A stretch of DNA of 64,000 bases from Leucaena leucocephala (taxonomy: Eukaryota > Streptophyta > Magnoliopsida > Fabales > Fabaceae), in assembly GCA_037074615.1 (NCBI GenBank), contig CM073562.1, forward strand, positions 7,425,001 through 7,489,000, read 5' to 3'. Made by a program: the position numbers and the translations under genes. Within the stretch, counting starts at the first letter, position 1, and each line of letters opens with the position of its first letter. The notes under the pieces were generated by a model that was not told the origin of the DNA, did not search any database, and saw only the letters and a program-made list of their open reading frames with translations. Below are positions 22,852 to 34,673 of this stretch, piece by piece.

Positions 22852-22969
22852 ACCTCAATTGAAAGAGTCTTTTCAAATTACTGTTATGTGATTGTATATG
22901 TTTCACAAGTCCGCACATTCTATGAGCACGGCATGCTCATCCCCCAAACTCAGTCATGCAGTGCTTGGA
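22852..22969 (+). repeat. Left arm of a long inverted repeat
   Basis: About 118 bp from ACCTCAATTGAAAGAG to GCAGTGCTTGG. It pairs as near-perfect reverse complement with 23726-23847, leaving about 755 bp of A+T-rich loop. The flanks outside the arms do not match, so no target duplication is recognised. Confidence 0.9.
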
Positions 22970-23302
22970 GTGAAATATTACCCTCTTATTTATAAAATTA
23001 TCCTTTAATAACTAGTATTCATCATATTTATTCTATATAAAATATTATAATTTATAAATTTTTATATATAAAAAAATAATTAATTAGGAAGAATAACAAC
23101 CGATGTCTAGTCCAGCCTAAATATTAGCCTTATTTAAAATTACCTATTTTATATTAGACTATTTTTTATTGGGCTGAGCAAAGTATATTTTATGCGGGTT
23201 TAGATAAACTCTACGAGCTCTGAGTTTCTTGTCCAATTATAATTTGCATAGCAGTATCAAGTGTTATTTTTCACATTGCCCCATTTATAGCTTTTTGCTG
23301 TG

Positions 23303-23304
<2 letters not shown>

Positions 23305-23340
<36 letters not shown>
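23305..23340. repeat. (TTA)n microsatellite, about 12 units
   Basis: Uninterrupted TTA triplets within the loop of the 22852-23847 inverted repeat. Confidence 0.95.
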
Positions 23341-23342
<2 letters not shown>

Positions 23343-23725
23343 TTAGGTTAGATTGTATCTAATGCTCTCTGAATTATGTTTTAACAAAATCCAATATCTT
23401 AAAATAATTAAGTTTTATGTGTTGAGGATTTTAAAAAAATAGTAACACTCACTATTAATTAAGATATTGATATTATTAAAAAAATATTTTAAGATGTTAA
23501 ATATACAAAATATTAAATATTATTAAAAAATATTTTTAAGTATTATATGTATAAAAAAATTAATTAATCTAGAATATTGGGTAATATTAAAAAATTAATA
23601 TAGAATATTAGATATACAAATAAATAATTAATTATTAATATCATGTTATACAGAACAAATAATTTAGAATATTGGAGTCAATTTAACCCAAACAAATAAG
23701 AAAAAAACAATCACCTCTACTCATC

Positions 23726-23847
23726 CCAAGCACTGCATGAATGAGTTTGGGGGATGAGCATGCCGTGCTCATAGAATGTGCGGACTTATGATGTGACACA
23801 TATACAATCACGTAACAGTAATTTGAAAAGACTCTTTCAATTGAGGT
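23726..23847 (-). repeat. Right arm of a long inverted repeat
   Basis: Reverse complement of 22852-22969 with a few substitutions and small indels (for example GATGTGACACATATAC against GTATATGTTTCAC on the other arm). Confidence 0.9.
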
Positions 23848-24561
23848 TGAAATTCAAACTAAGGAAAGGTAGGTTAAATAAATTTGAAAAAAGATAAAAA
23901 ATAATAGAAAAAATTATAAGTGTAAAATTAAGGAAAGAGAGATAATAATTTTTATTTAATTTAGAAGAGGAGGAGAAGAGAGTTAATTAAAAATTGATAA
24001 ATATATCCTTATATCTTTATTTAAATTTATTTACTCTTTATTTACAATATTCATATCAAAATTATTATTTTTTAATTTATGAATCTTAATTTTTTTATCT
24101 CATTTATATATATAATAAAATTAAAAAATATTAAAAAAATATGATAAAATTTTAACATTATTTCTTATTAATTTTATAATTATTATATATTTTAATATAA
24201 TATATAAATTATTTATTATACTTATTAAGTTTTAGCAATCAAAATAAAAATCATGTGTGAAGAGCACTAAAAAAAAGGTTTGAGAGTACAATTGAAATAT
24301 TAAAAATATATAAAGGATAATTTAGTTAAAATTGTGCAAAAAAAAAATCTCTACCCTCCAAAAACCGTCACTTTTGGAGGGGTGGTAAGGGAGGGGAGGT
24401 GAGCACATAAGGACAAATTTTTTTACCTCCCCTCCCCTTTATTTTTCCTAACTAAATATATTTATATCTCCCCTCTCCTCCCCTTTAAAACTCCCCAACC
24501 AAATAATACTTTAGAGGATAAAAAAAAACATTTAAAAATTCCATACACATGAATAAAATAA
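23848..24561. other. A+T-rich intergenic
   Basis: Very A+T-rich. A short inverted pair of CCCTCCCCT/AGGGGAGG-type runs at about 24350-24490 looks like a small MITE-like fragment. No coding sequence is supported. Confidence 0.5.
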
Positions 24562-24965
24562 AGAGAAAATTATATTTAAATCTTATATAAAAAAATTAAT
24601 TATAGAAAAGTCTCCTAAATTCATCAAATAACTGTAAAGTATCACGTGATCTATGATTACTTTTTTTAGAATTGTGAGATAATAAAATTGTCCCTAAGAA
24701 GAAATAATTTAAACAATAGGAATAACAACTCTATAGAAAAAAAAATAATTCAAGCAATATGAATGACAACTCTCAGAAGAAGGAATCACAACTGGAGGGC
24801 GAAAAAAATTAATGACTGAGGCATTTTTTCCCAGTGGTTATTTTGTCATTTTATAATTCGAAAAAATTAATCTCACATCCCATAGAATTTCACAGTCATT
24901 TGATGATTTTCTATACTTTTTGTGTAATTAGATTCTTTGTATTGAACTTAAATACAATTTTCTCT
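24562..24965. mobile_element. MITE with inverted arms of about 130 bp
   Basis: The left end is AGAGAAAATTATATTTAA; the right end is its imperfect reverse complement (TTAAATACAATTTTCTCT). Both arms also share CATCAAATAACTGT / TGATGA-type and TTGTGAGATAATAAAAT-like blocks. A related single arm is present at about 26013-26140. No clear target duplication was found. Confidence 0.65.
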
Positions 24966-25099
24966 AAAACAAATGAAAAATGAAAAATAAAAAGCTTACG
25001 TTATGATTCCCATGTGTTGGAAATAATTTAACCAACCATAACTACTTGGATCATGCAAAAGGGCCTAGAAGGACTGTGAAAAAGAAAGGCATAAATCTT

Positions 25100-25455
25100 A
25101 TAAAGACTATATTCTTGGGCGTCATCTTCAGCCGATGAAGTTGATTTTTCAATCTGCTTTACAATGTAATAGTTCAGAAACTCATCAACTTTCAAGATCA
25201 TCTACAACAAGAATATAAGAAATATACAAAAAAAGTAAACATGTAAAAGTAATATTCAATATGATTCACTAAAAATGGTAAATAAGAAAAGTGTAAATGC
25301 AAATCACATTAATAAGGCCATATCAAAGTTGCAAAGGCGCAGAAACTTTAAACATGGCAACATTAAAGGTACATTGAGAAACATCAAAACTTTTCTGAGG
25401 TTGGCAGATACTTTCCAGCAAAATATCATACATCCTAAACCAAACACTATCAAAT
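25100..25455 (-). other. Exon-like stretches of unknown origin
   Basis: On the minus strand 25455-25320 reads through DSVWFRMYDILLESICQPQK and on to a stop. A second open stretch at about 25205-25105 contains LKVDEFLNYYIVKQIEKS. Both look more protein-like than the surroundings, but no family is recognised and splice structure is not clear. They may be remnants of a gene or captured exons. Confidence 0.25.
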
Positions 25456-26332
25456 GTATATAGTAGGATAAACACAAGCACTTATGATCAACAGAATACA
25501 TATGAGTATGCTTTGAATTCTAACTTTAACCTACGCACAACATTAAGGTTAATGTTAGGATGAAATAGAAAAACACAAATGATAAACCCACCTTCATGGA
25601 AGCTTAAAGGTCTAGCTACTTTTGTAAAAACTTTTAGAATATGCATGACTGTTGCCCTAGCTAGTCAGATTATATTTTGTGAAGATTTGTGAGGTTGGCA
25701 TTTGATTTCTTAAAAATGAACGATCGTATAACAAAAGAGTAGGAGAGATATACACAACATTAAACATGTAATAGTAACAATCAATCAAATACACTTGGAC
25801 GACGATACATATGTCAAAGTAAAGGAGTCCTATGAAAAGCGAATTCCAAACCATAACATAAATGAACACTCCTTAAAGTTTTTAAAATAAAAGGTTGGAT
25901 TTTAAAATGAAAGGATAGTGCCATTGAGCAGCTTTTTCTCTTCAACATAGACATAGTTTCCTGAAAGGAGTAATTGTTATATGCATAACTAGATACTGTA
26001 AAAAATTGCTAGGAGAATTACACTGAAGTCCTATGGAAAGTAATTACAAAAAAGTCTCGTCAAATTATCAAACGATTGTGAAGTCTAAGAGCCTTAGGAC
26101 TAATTTTTTTAAATTATAAAATGATAGAATGGGTCTCAGGTCTCTGGTGTTTAAAACATAGAGGTTGGAAAAGTGAATACCTTCATTTCACTTGCTAGTT
26201 GACAATATAGGCTTTGAGCTATCAGTCATGGACTGGAAGCTAATTGAGAGATAGGAGTCAGTGGTGTTGCATTTAGAGGCACTGTCGACCATATTCCATT
26301 CACGTGGTGTAGATGCTGTCGCCGATGTAGCG
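25456..26332. other. Intergenic with a single MITE arm
   Basis: A+T-rich; 26013-26140 resembles one arm of the MITE at 24562-24965. From about 26190 the base composition becomes more balanced up to the 186-bp duplication. ORFs at 25657-25869 and 26188-26385 (minus) have no recognised motif. Confidence 0.45.
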
Positions 26333-26700
26333 GTGGATCCATCGATTATTGCGTTTGGCAATATGATGGACCAGTATATCGGCATGTTTTCTACTGCTAC
26401 AAAGAAGATTTGAGGGCAATTTCTGCAAGTGTCAAAGTTTGTGCAAGAAGCTTTTGTTGTTCAGAAAGAGATTTTGATTAAGGTCAAGCAAACTCAGGTT
26501 AGTGCTTCCGACAGGTTAGTGGATCCATTAATTATTGTGTTTGGCAATATGATGGACCAGTCTATCGGCATGTTTTCTACTGCTACAAAGAAGATTTGAG
26601 GGCAATTTCTGCAGGTGTCAAAGTTTGAGTAAGAAGCTTTTGTTGTTCAGAAAGAGATTTTGATTAAGGTCAAGCAAACTCAGGTTAGTGCTACCGACAT
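26333..26700 (+). repeat. 186-bp direct tandem duplication, coding-like
   Basis: Unit 1 is 26333-26518 and unit 2 is 26519-26700; they differ at only a few positions. Both start GTGGATCCAT and contain GGCAATATGATGGACCAG. The plus frame reads FGNMMDQ(Y/S)IGMFSTATKK, then a stop, then AFVVQKEILIKVKQTQ in both units. The conserved in-frame stop argues against a functional repeat protein. The origin is not recognised. Confidence 0.88.
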
Positions 26701-27059
26701 TTCTCTATATTTTATTTTTAATTCTTTTGCTTTCATAAATGGATCTTTGCTATAGGAAGCCGTTATTACTGTATTTTAAGCTTATGTGCAATAAGGAAGC
26801 ATTCATTTAAATCAATTGATTTTTGGGGTAGAATAACATATTTAGCTTGCAACATTTGGCCAATGTGAACAATTGTTTAGAGTTTTAATATTATCCTCTA
26901 TAACATACTATTTACCTTGGATAGTTTAGTAGCAAGTAAATTAAACACAATCAGCTTATATAGCTTGTTGAGAATGTTACTATCGATGCAAAGATTATAG
27001 ACTGCAAGTTATATGTTATATGTTTTGCTGATTTAATAATATTTTGCTATCATATGTTA

Positions 27060-29357
27060 TGCTGATTTATATGTTATGAGGGTGATGGAGGTGGATATAC
27101 AACATTCAGCTAAAAATTCTGAACGGAAGGGTATTTTCCTGGAAGGGAAGATTATAGAAGGTGTGGAGCACTTGCAAGGGGGATTTATAAGAGAGGGGTT
27201 TGCTTGGAAGGCGATTAATGAGGAATGTAGTAGTGAGGATATCATCATCCTAATGGAATTTAGGGACATTGGAGGTGAAAAGGAGGGCATATGCAGTTTC
27301 CATAATATGTCGATTCTTACGTTCTACAATGCCATTCTGTTGGGGTGTATAGGGACATGTACTTTTATGTATAATATTGTGATTAGTTTAAAAGGTGGCC
27401 AATGATTGGTTAAGATACTCAGTGTCATTGTAAGTATGAAAACCTTTAATTTTGGTTTGGAACTGAGTTTCTATCATGGTATAGAAAGTCTGGAAGATGG
27501 TGCAAACTTCAGTTTTATCTTTTAATTAAATGGTGTAGAAGTGTGATATGGAATGCTGGGAAAAAAAGGACAATGGTGTTTGGCCAATTTATATGAATCA
27601 CAATAAAATTTGGAAGTTTTATTAGAAATAAGTAAAGAAAACATCTAAGACATATACTAAAAGTTTGGATGGCCTAACCGTTTGTGTCATAAATTCAAAT
27701 TACTAGGCCTAGGGAGAGGCACATTATGATAGGACGCAATAGTTTTATTCATTATCCTCCAGGTAGTATAGCCCATCAAACTGCTTAGCGTTGTCAATTG
27801 TTGTCCCTATAAGTAGGTCCTAAAAAATATAGTAAGTGGTAAAAAAGTCAGTATGACTCCTTTCTTCACAAGCCAATTGACTCAGATAATAAATTACACT
27901 CAAGTTAGGGACATGAAGAATAGTATGAAGTGTGAGGGAATTAGATACTCTAACTCAACCAATGGCAGCGACATGAACATTGGAGGCATCAACAATTTTG
28001 ATAACAAGATGTGAGGGAGCAGTAGTATAGTGGGAGAAGAGAGACAGATCATCCATCATGTGGTCAGAGGTACCAGAATCAACAATCCAAACATGGGCAG
28101 AGTATTCTTTAAGGCAGTCAGTCAATCTAAAATTTTTTGTAAGGCATCACCTTGGTCCTAAGCAGGCGTTGCACATTCATTGGTGTTCACATTATTGCTA
28201 CAAAACCACGACCTTTGCCTCTCTTTCATTTCTAATCTGGTGACTTCCCATGCAAGTCCAGGTCTCTTTGGTGTGTCTGAGCTTTTTGCAATGATCACAA
28301 CTAGGATGGGGCTTACTAGTTTTGGCATCAACACCCTATGCAACTAAGGTAGACATCTCGACAGGAACAATAGCTAGAAGACGAGGGACCTCATCACCCA
28401 CAGGCATAACAATGTGACGATCTTCCTCATTCTAGAGGATAAAGGAGGCCTCACAGACATATAGCAGAGGGACCTATGCAAGAAGGCGACCTCAAACATC
28501 ATCACATACTGGATTGAGACTGGCAAGGAACTCAAATAAACGCTCTTCTTCCAAATCCTACTGGTTGACTTTTGCATCATCTGTATAGTGCCATGTGGGG
28601 TCTTTAAGTAGGTTCAAATCCTGCTAGAGTGAGACTTTGGCTAGATAATAGGCTGTGAGAGTCTTCATATCTTGTTAAAGGCACCAAAGTTTGGCGCGAA
28701 CATCATACACGATAGCTACATTCTTTCTGGAACCATAAGAGTCTCTCACAGCCTCCCATATCTCACAAGCCATAAGAATGAAGAGGAATGACTTTTTGAG
28801 AGAGGAAACCATTGAATTAAGGAGCCATGAGAAGAATATAGATCTTTCAATCTTCTAGCACTGCCATGCTTTGATGTCAGACATAGGCGAAATGAGGATG
28901 TCGCCCTGGATGTGACCAAGTCTATCATTGTCGTCAAGGGTTAGGCGAATAGACTAATCCCACTTGGTGTAGTTGTCGTCGTTGAGCTTGTTGGGTACAA
29001 ACAAGATAGTGTTTTTGCCACTTGTGGGATGAATCGAGGAGTTTTCCCTTTCAACCGATCGACTGGCCTTCATGTAGACAGCAATGGAGGGATGGAAGCG
29101 AGTGGCCCATTGAAGAAAGTAGTTAGCTTCACTGTTCTAATACCATGAAGCTCTGTAAGACGATGAATGCTTTTGGAATGAATGTGTTAATTCTCATTGA
29201 TCATCATAGTATATTATATACAAGTATATGAGATATTTTCTATGATATTGTGATATGATTTGTTGGGATCACATAGCAAATGAGAATAAAATCATATGAA
29301 ATATTCCTAATAATATCCTATAATATCTCCACCAAATTAGGAATTTACTATCTACAC
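27060..29357 (-). mobile_element. Truncated Ty1/copia retrotransposon
   Basis: Minus-strand order: LTR (29149-29357), primer-binding-site-like TGGTATTAGAACAG (about 29136-29149), gag beginning near 29000 with NYTKWD and LTLDDNDRLGH, a CCHC-like zinc knuckle (CDHCKK...TKE; about 28280-28310), a pre-integrase segment with DGLYYLED and RLGHPNF (about 27690-27790) and CDSYKLAKHH. Then comes the end of the integrase core (TPQQNGIVERKNRHI, about 27305-27350) and LINRLPSKPLSYKSPLQV. The front of the integrase core is missing, many stops interrupt the frame, and RT, RNase H and the second LTR are absent beyond 27060. The plus ORF at 27076-27405 is antisense to integrase and not a gene. Confidence 0.85.
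29149..29357 (-). repeat. 5' LTR of the truncated copia element
   Basis: On the minus strand starts TGTGTAGATAGTAAATTCC and ends TTACAGAGCTTCA, directly followed by the primer-binding-site-like TGGTATTAGAAC. Confidence 0.65.
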
Positions 29358-29408
29358 ATGTAATTTATTCTAAAAGATTATTTAGCTGCATATTCCATAT
29401 TCTTGCAG

Positions 29409-30525
29409 ATGTCAAGCACATGTGCTTTTGCTGAATCCATACTCTTGCCTTGGAATTTATTACTTACTGGGCAAAATGGTAATTTGTGTTCAATGGGTCT
29501 GATAAAGGAACACAAGGAAAATAATTTCTTTGGGAATACTAATGGTAAGGAGCAAGTACCAATTAAGAATAAAAAACTTGTTGAGGCATCAAGAGATTCA
29601 TTGCTTAAAGATGAGGTTAGATATTCTCTTCGAGAGTTAAGGGCCTTTTCTAATTCTTTCAGTAACTCGGGGAACAGAACCCTATCAATTTGAGTTCTCA
29701 ACAGATCCCTCGTCAAGTTTCATTTAGAAGCATTCCTCATAAGAATATAAATAATTATGCTATCTTGCAATCTACCTTTTATGATTAGATAAAGATGTTG
29801 ATTCTCAACAAATAGGAAAAAGCATTTGTTTGGAAATTTCATTTGAGAGTTTTATAAACCATGAGGTGTGTTGTGCATTTTTCATTACACATTTACGTAG
29901 GGCAGTAGACCTATCTAGTTTTGTATTTTCTGTCCTTTACTATGTGAGTTTGAATATTAAATCACTTCAACCTTTATATTAGTTGCAGATTGTTATTTTT
30001 ATTCCTTAAAACATAAAAAAGGTTGTTTATGCACTTTAAAAGATGCTCAAAGTCATAGCAGTGTTAAAGTTCCTGATTCTTTAAAATATCTATGGAGCCT
30101 TTCATTTCATTCTGAGGAGCCTATCAATAATGGGGTTTTACTCAAAGATGGTAATGCATCAGGTATCTCTTTAGATGTTTGTCTTTACATCCCTAAAAAT
30201 CTAAAAGATCTCCTGCAATACAATTTTATGGGATCAGAAGGTCAAGGCCAGACATCTGTAATATCATATGAAAGTATTATCAGTTCTCCAACAACTGAAG
30301 CTGCAACTGTTAGCCTTCCTTAGTCTGAGTGTCTTGTTTCAAGCTGCTTATTTCCTGAGGGGAATTTGATTTCTTTCCAGGGGTATATCATTTATAGTCA
30401 TGATGTTGGTTATGGTAATAGCAATTCCTGTTTGAGTTGTACAAGCCTGCATGCTCGTCGGTTGAATGACTCTGTCGGAGCTAGAAGTAGTTTAAGTATT
30501 AATGTCTCAGGGGATCAAAATATTG
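29409..30525 (+). pseudogene. CTC1 (telomere CST complex subunit) gene fragment
   Basis: CTC1 is the large subunit of the CST telomere-protection complex. Two exon-like blocks are visible. Block 1 (29409 to about 29790) follows an acceptor-like TTCTTGCAG and reads CAFAESILLPWNLLL. It then runs through KEHKENNFFGN and, after a frameshift near 29685, QQIPRQVSFRS. Block 2 (about 29989-30525) follows TTGCAG and reads DCYFYSLKHKKG, DSLKYLWSLSFHSEE, ISLDVCLYIPKNLKDLLQY and SCLFPEGNLISFQGYII. These match the order of segments in plant CTC1 as I remember it. A frame stop at 30321-30323 and the frameshift show it is not functional. It is bounded by a copia LTR on the left and a MULE on the right, with the N-terminal and C-terminal parts absent. 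Confidence 0.7.
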
Positions 30526-30724
30526 TAAATGCAAACTCAACTGGTTTATATATTCATCTTATATTATAATAAATTCACTCTTATCTTTTTGGGAAAAAAT
30601 ATAAAGAAATTCCATTTTAATTTCATAAAGATAAATCGGGCATCTCAATATTGAAAATGACAGATTAGGTAGGAGGCCCAATCTGTCATTTGTAAATTTA
30701 TGTGTAAAGATCAAATTAGCCTTC

Positions 30725-30963
30725 ACTTTGCCAATGGTATTTGCAAATTTGACAATATAATTTATAATTTTGCTAATGGTATTCGCAACTCTGTCAATAG
30801 TATTTGCCACTCCTATAATGGTATTTATAATTTTGCCAATAGTATTTACAAGTCTGACAATAATATTTGCAACTCCCATAATAGTATTTATAACTTTGAC
30901 AATGGTGTTTGCAACTTTGTCAATGGTATTTGTAACTCCTATAATAGTATTTGCAAGTTTGTC
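30725..30963 (+). repeat. 21-bp minisatellite, about 11 units (copy A short arm)
   Basis: The unit is like ACTTTGCCAATGGTATTTGC plus A, repeated in strict 21-bp register with substitutions. Open reading frames persist in more than one frame and on both strands (30700-31122 plus, 30770-31090 plus, 30559-31065 minus). They translate as 7-residue repeats such as FANGIYN, MVFATLS-like and VANTIDK-like, and are not taken as genes. Confidence 0.95.
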
Positions 30964-31771
30964 GTTTATCAATGTGAAGAAGGAACTGTCAGTGCTCATA
31001 GAAGACGAAGCTTGCGGGAAATCTGTTTGGCTGAGCTGCAAATTGGCAGGAGACCTCTTGCGCACATGGGAAACTATACTAAGACACTAAAAGTTCATTG
31101 CTACAAGCAAAGAAACACATGAGCGAATTCTTTCTTCCTATGTTTTTCCACCTTCATCAAAAGTTCATTCCTCAATCTTTCTGAGGATTTTGGGGATGAA
31201 TTGGATTGTTTGGATCAATATATATTTGTTTAATGTTGCATTTTGTTTCACTTTTTGTGTAATGAGTTTTGCTTTTCTGAGAAGCAACTGATAAAATTTT
31301 TGCACCTTTAGTCCATAACTTTGCGTTCCTGTAGAGCTAGTTGTAATGGTGACTATGGCATCTGGCTTTGAAATTTGGGTATTAGGTTTTCGAGAAAGGG
31401 CATCAAATTGAAGGGAAACATGGGTCTATGTTTTAGTCATAATTTTATCTTGTTTTAGTGGGAATCTAATTGCGATATTTAGATGGTGAAAATGTAATAC
31501 TTAATATCTTCAATTCTTTTTATCTCCTACATTTGGCAAATAACTCAAATGTGCAACAAGTTCTGTTGTCAATGACCATAACAATTTTGTCTACGCTTGG
31601 ATCTACTTATTGAGTTGCATCTGATGTGTTTCTGCAAAAGGAAAAGAGGATTACTATGAATTTTTTCTGTGAGTTGCATATGATATGTTTCTGCAAATGG
31701 AAGATACATCATCTGAGAGAAGCTCATCTTTCCAATTGCAATCACTTCATTACATAGTTGTAAATGTATTA

Positions 31772-32572
31772 GGAAAAATTGTGAATCTTATTGTTGAAGT
31801 TATAAATTGTATTAGAGGAGTTACAAATACCATTATAGAATTTACAAACCCGAAAGCAATTACTATTGACAAAGTTGTTAATCTTATTGACAAAGTTTAT
31901 TCTTCTCCGTTGTGGGAGTTGCAAATACCATTGACAAAGTTACAAATTCCATTGTGGAAGTGGCAAATACCAAAAGGAGTTACAAATATTATTGATAAAC
32001 TTACAAATACTATTGTGGGAGTTATAAATACCATTGACAAAGTTGTTACTACAATTGGCAAAGTTGCTTCTTCTCAATTGTGAGAGTTGTAAATATCATT
32101 GCAGGAGTTATAAATATCATTGACAAAGTTACAAATCCCATTATGGGAGTTACAAATACCATTGGTAAAGTTGTTAATCCCATTTGCAAAGTTGATTCTT
32201 CTCTGTTGTTAGAGTTGCAAATATCATTGGGGGAGTTACAAATACCATTATGTTAATTAAAAATACCATTAGCAAAGTTACAAATCCTATTATAGAAGTT
32301 GCAAATATTATTGACAAAGTTGCAAATACCATTGTCAAAGTTGCAAATACCATTGACAAAGTTGCAAACACCATTGTCAAAGTTACAAATACCATTGTTA
32401 AAGTTATAAATACCATTATGGGAGTTACAAATACCATTGTCAGACTTGTAAATACTATTGGCAAAGTTGTAAATACCATTACAGGAGTAGCAAAAACCAT
32501 TGTCAGAGTTATAAATACCATTGGTAAATTTGTAAATCGTATTATCAAACTTGCAAATATCATTGGCAAAGT
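31772..32572 (-). repeat. 21-bp minisatellite, about 38 units (copy A long arm)
   Basis: Same unit as the left arm but reversed (plus strand AATACCATTGACAAAGTTGC type), with some irregular units near 31850-31930 and 32070-32220. ORFs of 114-159 residues on both strands (31685-32083, 32174-32632, 32250-32729, 32253-32597) are repeat translations. Confidence 0.93.
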
Positions 32573-32714
32573 GAAGGTTAATTTGGTATTTACACATAAA
32601 TTTACAAATGATAGATTCGGCCTCCTGCCCAATCTGTCCTTTTCAATATTGATATGCCCAATTTATCTTTATGAAATTAAAATGGGTTTTCTTTATCTTT
32701 TTCTCTATCTTTTT

Positions 32715-33282
32715 TTAGTATATATGTAAAGTTTTATATTTATCTCTTTACTATAATCTTTTAATTTTATTTCTATTATTAGTTTAGATTTTCAAATTTT
32801 TATTCCATATATACACATATTTTTACTTTCAATTCATTTTTTATTAAATCTTATTATTATTTCTGTTGTTACTTCGTCTTGTTCCATATTTAAATAATTT
32901 TCAACAATTTCTAATTTTATATATGTTTTGACATATTTCTTTTACCTTTTTAAAATTCTTGTGATATTTGTTATTTCATTCAAAATAAAAATTATGTTCA
33001 CTAATTTATTTAATCTCCTAATATATTTGAAAATTAGAGAAATATATTTTGACATGGATATAACTCTTTCAATTTAAATCTAAATTTAATAAAAAATCTA
33101 TTACTATAAAGATTTTTGAGTTTAGTTTCTAAAGAAATAAAATTAATTTTAAAATTTATTGTATTATGATATTAACACAATAATAAAAACAAGTTTCTTG
33201 ATGAAAAAAAATATTTATTTGATGCATTCAAATGATTGTTGCGGAAGGTTATGGATAAATTAGCAACGAGAGATGAAATTGA
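32715..33282. other. A+T-rich spacer between the two inverted MULEs
   Basis: About 570 bp with no coding signal and no similarity seen to CTC1 or to the elements. Its last bases (33283-33291, TAAAAAAAG) are the left target duplication of copy B. Confidence 0.6.
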
Positions 33283-33425
33283 TAAAAAAAGGGGGGAAAC
33301 GATAAAAAAAACCCATTTCAATTTCATAAAGATAAATTGGGTATATCAATATTAAAAAAGATAGATTAGGCAGGAAGCCCAATATATTATTTGTAAATTT
33401 GTGTGTAAAGATCAAATTAGCCTTC

Positions 33426-34340
33426 ACTTTGCCAATAGTATTTGTAACTCTGACAATGATATTTGCCACTCCTATAATAGTATTTATAACTTTGTTAATA
33501 GTATTTATAAGTCTGACAATAGTATTTGCAACTCCCGTAATGATATTTGTAATTTTGACAATGGTATTTATAACTTTGACAATGATGTTTGTAATTTTGA
33601 TAATGGTATTTGCAACTTTGACAATGGTGTTTGTAACTTTGTCAATGGTATTAATAACTTCCATAATAGTATTTACAACTTTGCTAATAGTATTTGCAAC
33701 TCCCACAATAGAGAAGAAACAACTTTGCCAATAGGATTAACAACTTTACCAATGATATTTGTAACTCTTACAATAAGATTTATAACTTTGTCAATAGTAT
33801 TTATAACTCCCGCAATAATATTTACAATTCTCACAACGGAGAAGAAGCAACTTTGCCAATGTGATTAACAACTTTACCAATGATATTTACAACTCCCACA
33901 TTGGTATTTACAACTTTGTCAATGGTATTTGTAAGTCTGTCAATAGTATTTATAATTCCTACTAGTATTTGCCACTTCCACAATGGGATTTACAACTTTG
34001 CTAATAGTATTTGCAACTCCTATAATGGAGAAAAAGAAATTTTGCCAATGAGATTAATAACTTTGCCAATAGTATTTGCAGCTCTCACAATGGAAAAGAA
34101 GTAACTTTGCCAATGGGATTAACAACTTTGCTAATGGTATTTGTAACTCCCACAATGGTATTTATAACTCCCACAATGGTATTTATAACTTTTCCAATGG
34201 TATTTACAAATTTATCAATGGTATTTGTAACTCTCATTGGTATTTGCTACTTCCACAATAGAATTTACAACTTTACCAATAGTATTTACAATTACAACTC
34301 CCATAATGGTATTTGTAACTTTGCTCATGGGATTTACAAG
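33426..34340 (+). repeat. 21-bp minisatellite, about 43 units (copy B long arm)
   Basis: Same 21-bp unit as in copy A. GAGAAGAAGCAACTTTGCCAA-type variant units interrupt it at about 33712, 33840, 34028 and 34091. The ORFs at 33260-33706, 33399-33734, 33401-33868, 33880-34104, 34076-34261 and 34107-34349 are translations of the array. Confidence 0.94.
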
Positions 34341-34673
34341 TCAATTTGATTTGTAAGTCTGATAGTGAGATTTGCAATTATTGCTATGGTCATTGGCAAC
34401 ATAACTTGTTGCATATTTGAGTTATTTGCCAAATGTAGGAAATAAAAAGAATTGAAGATCTTAAATATTACATTATCACCATCTAAGTGGCGCAATTAGA
34501 TTCCAACTAAAACAAGATAAAATTATCACTAAAACAAATACCCATGTTTTCCTTCAGTTTGATGCCCTTTCTCGAAAACCTAATACCCAAATTTCAAAGC
34601 CAAATGCCATAGCCACCATTACAACTAACTCCACAAGAACACAAGGTTATGGGCTAAAGGTGCCAAAATTTTA

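Larger units (their letters stand above)
30591..32705 (+). mobile_element. Foldback-like MULE, copy A, with minisatellite arms
   Basis: A 2115-bp element flanked by a perfect 9-bp repeat TATCTTTTT (30582-30590 and 32706-32714), the Mutator-like signature. The left terminus starts GGGAAAAAATATAAAG; the reverse complement of the right starts GAGAAAAAGATAAAG. About 130 bp of unique inverted terminal sequence follows on each side (CATTTTAATTTCATAAAGAT is identical in both). Inside that, each arm continues as an array of a 21-bp unit: short on the left (30725-30963), long on the right (about 31772-32572). The roughly 800-bp core has no transposase. The same element, reversed, lies at 33292-35625. 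Long ORFs on both strands are a by-product of the 21-bp period. Confidence 0.88.

Noticed and set aside
27076..27405. 109-residue plus ORF
   Set aside because: It is antisense to a recognisable copia integrase segment (TPQQNGIVERKNRHI) on the minus strand.
29378..29716. 112-residue minus ORF
   Set aside because: It is antisense to the CTC1-like exon block; the plus strand carries the recognisable protein.
30725..34340. Regular short repeats that could be mistaken for a CRISPR array
   Set aside because: Units are contiguous 21-bp repeats without unique spacers, the DNA is plant nuclear, and no cas-like gene is present.
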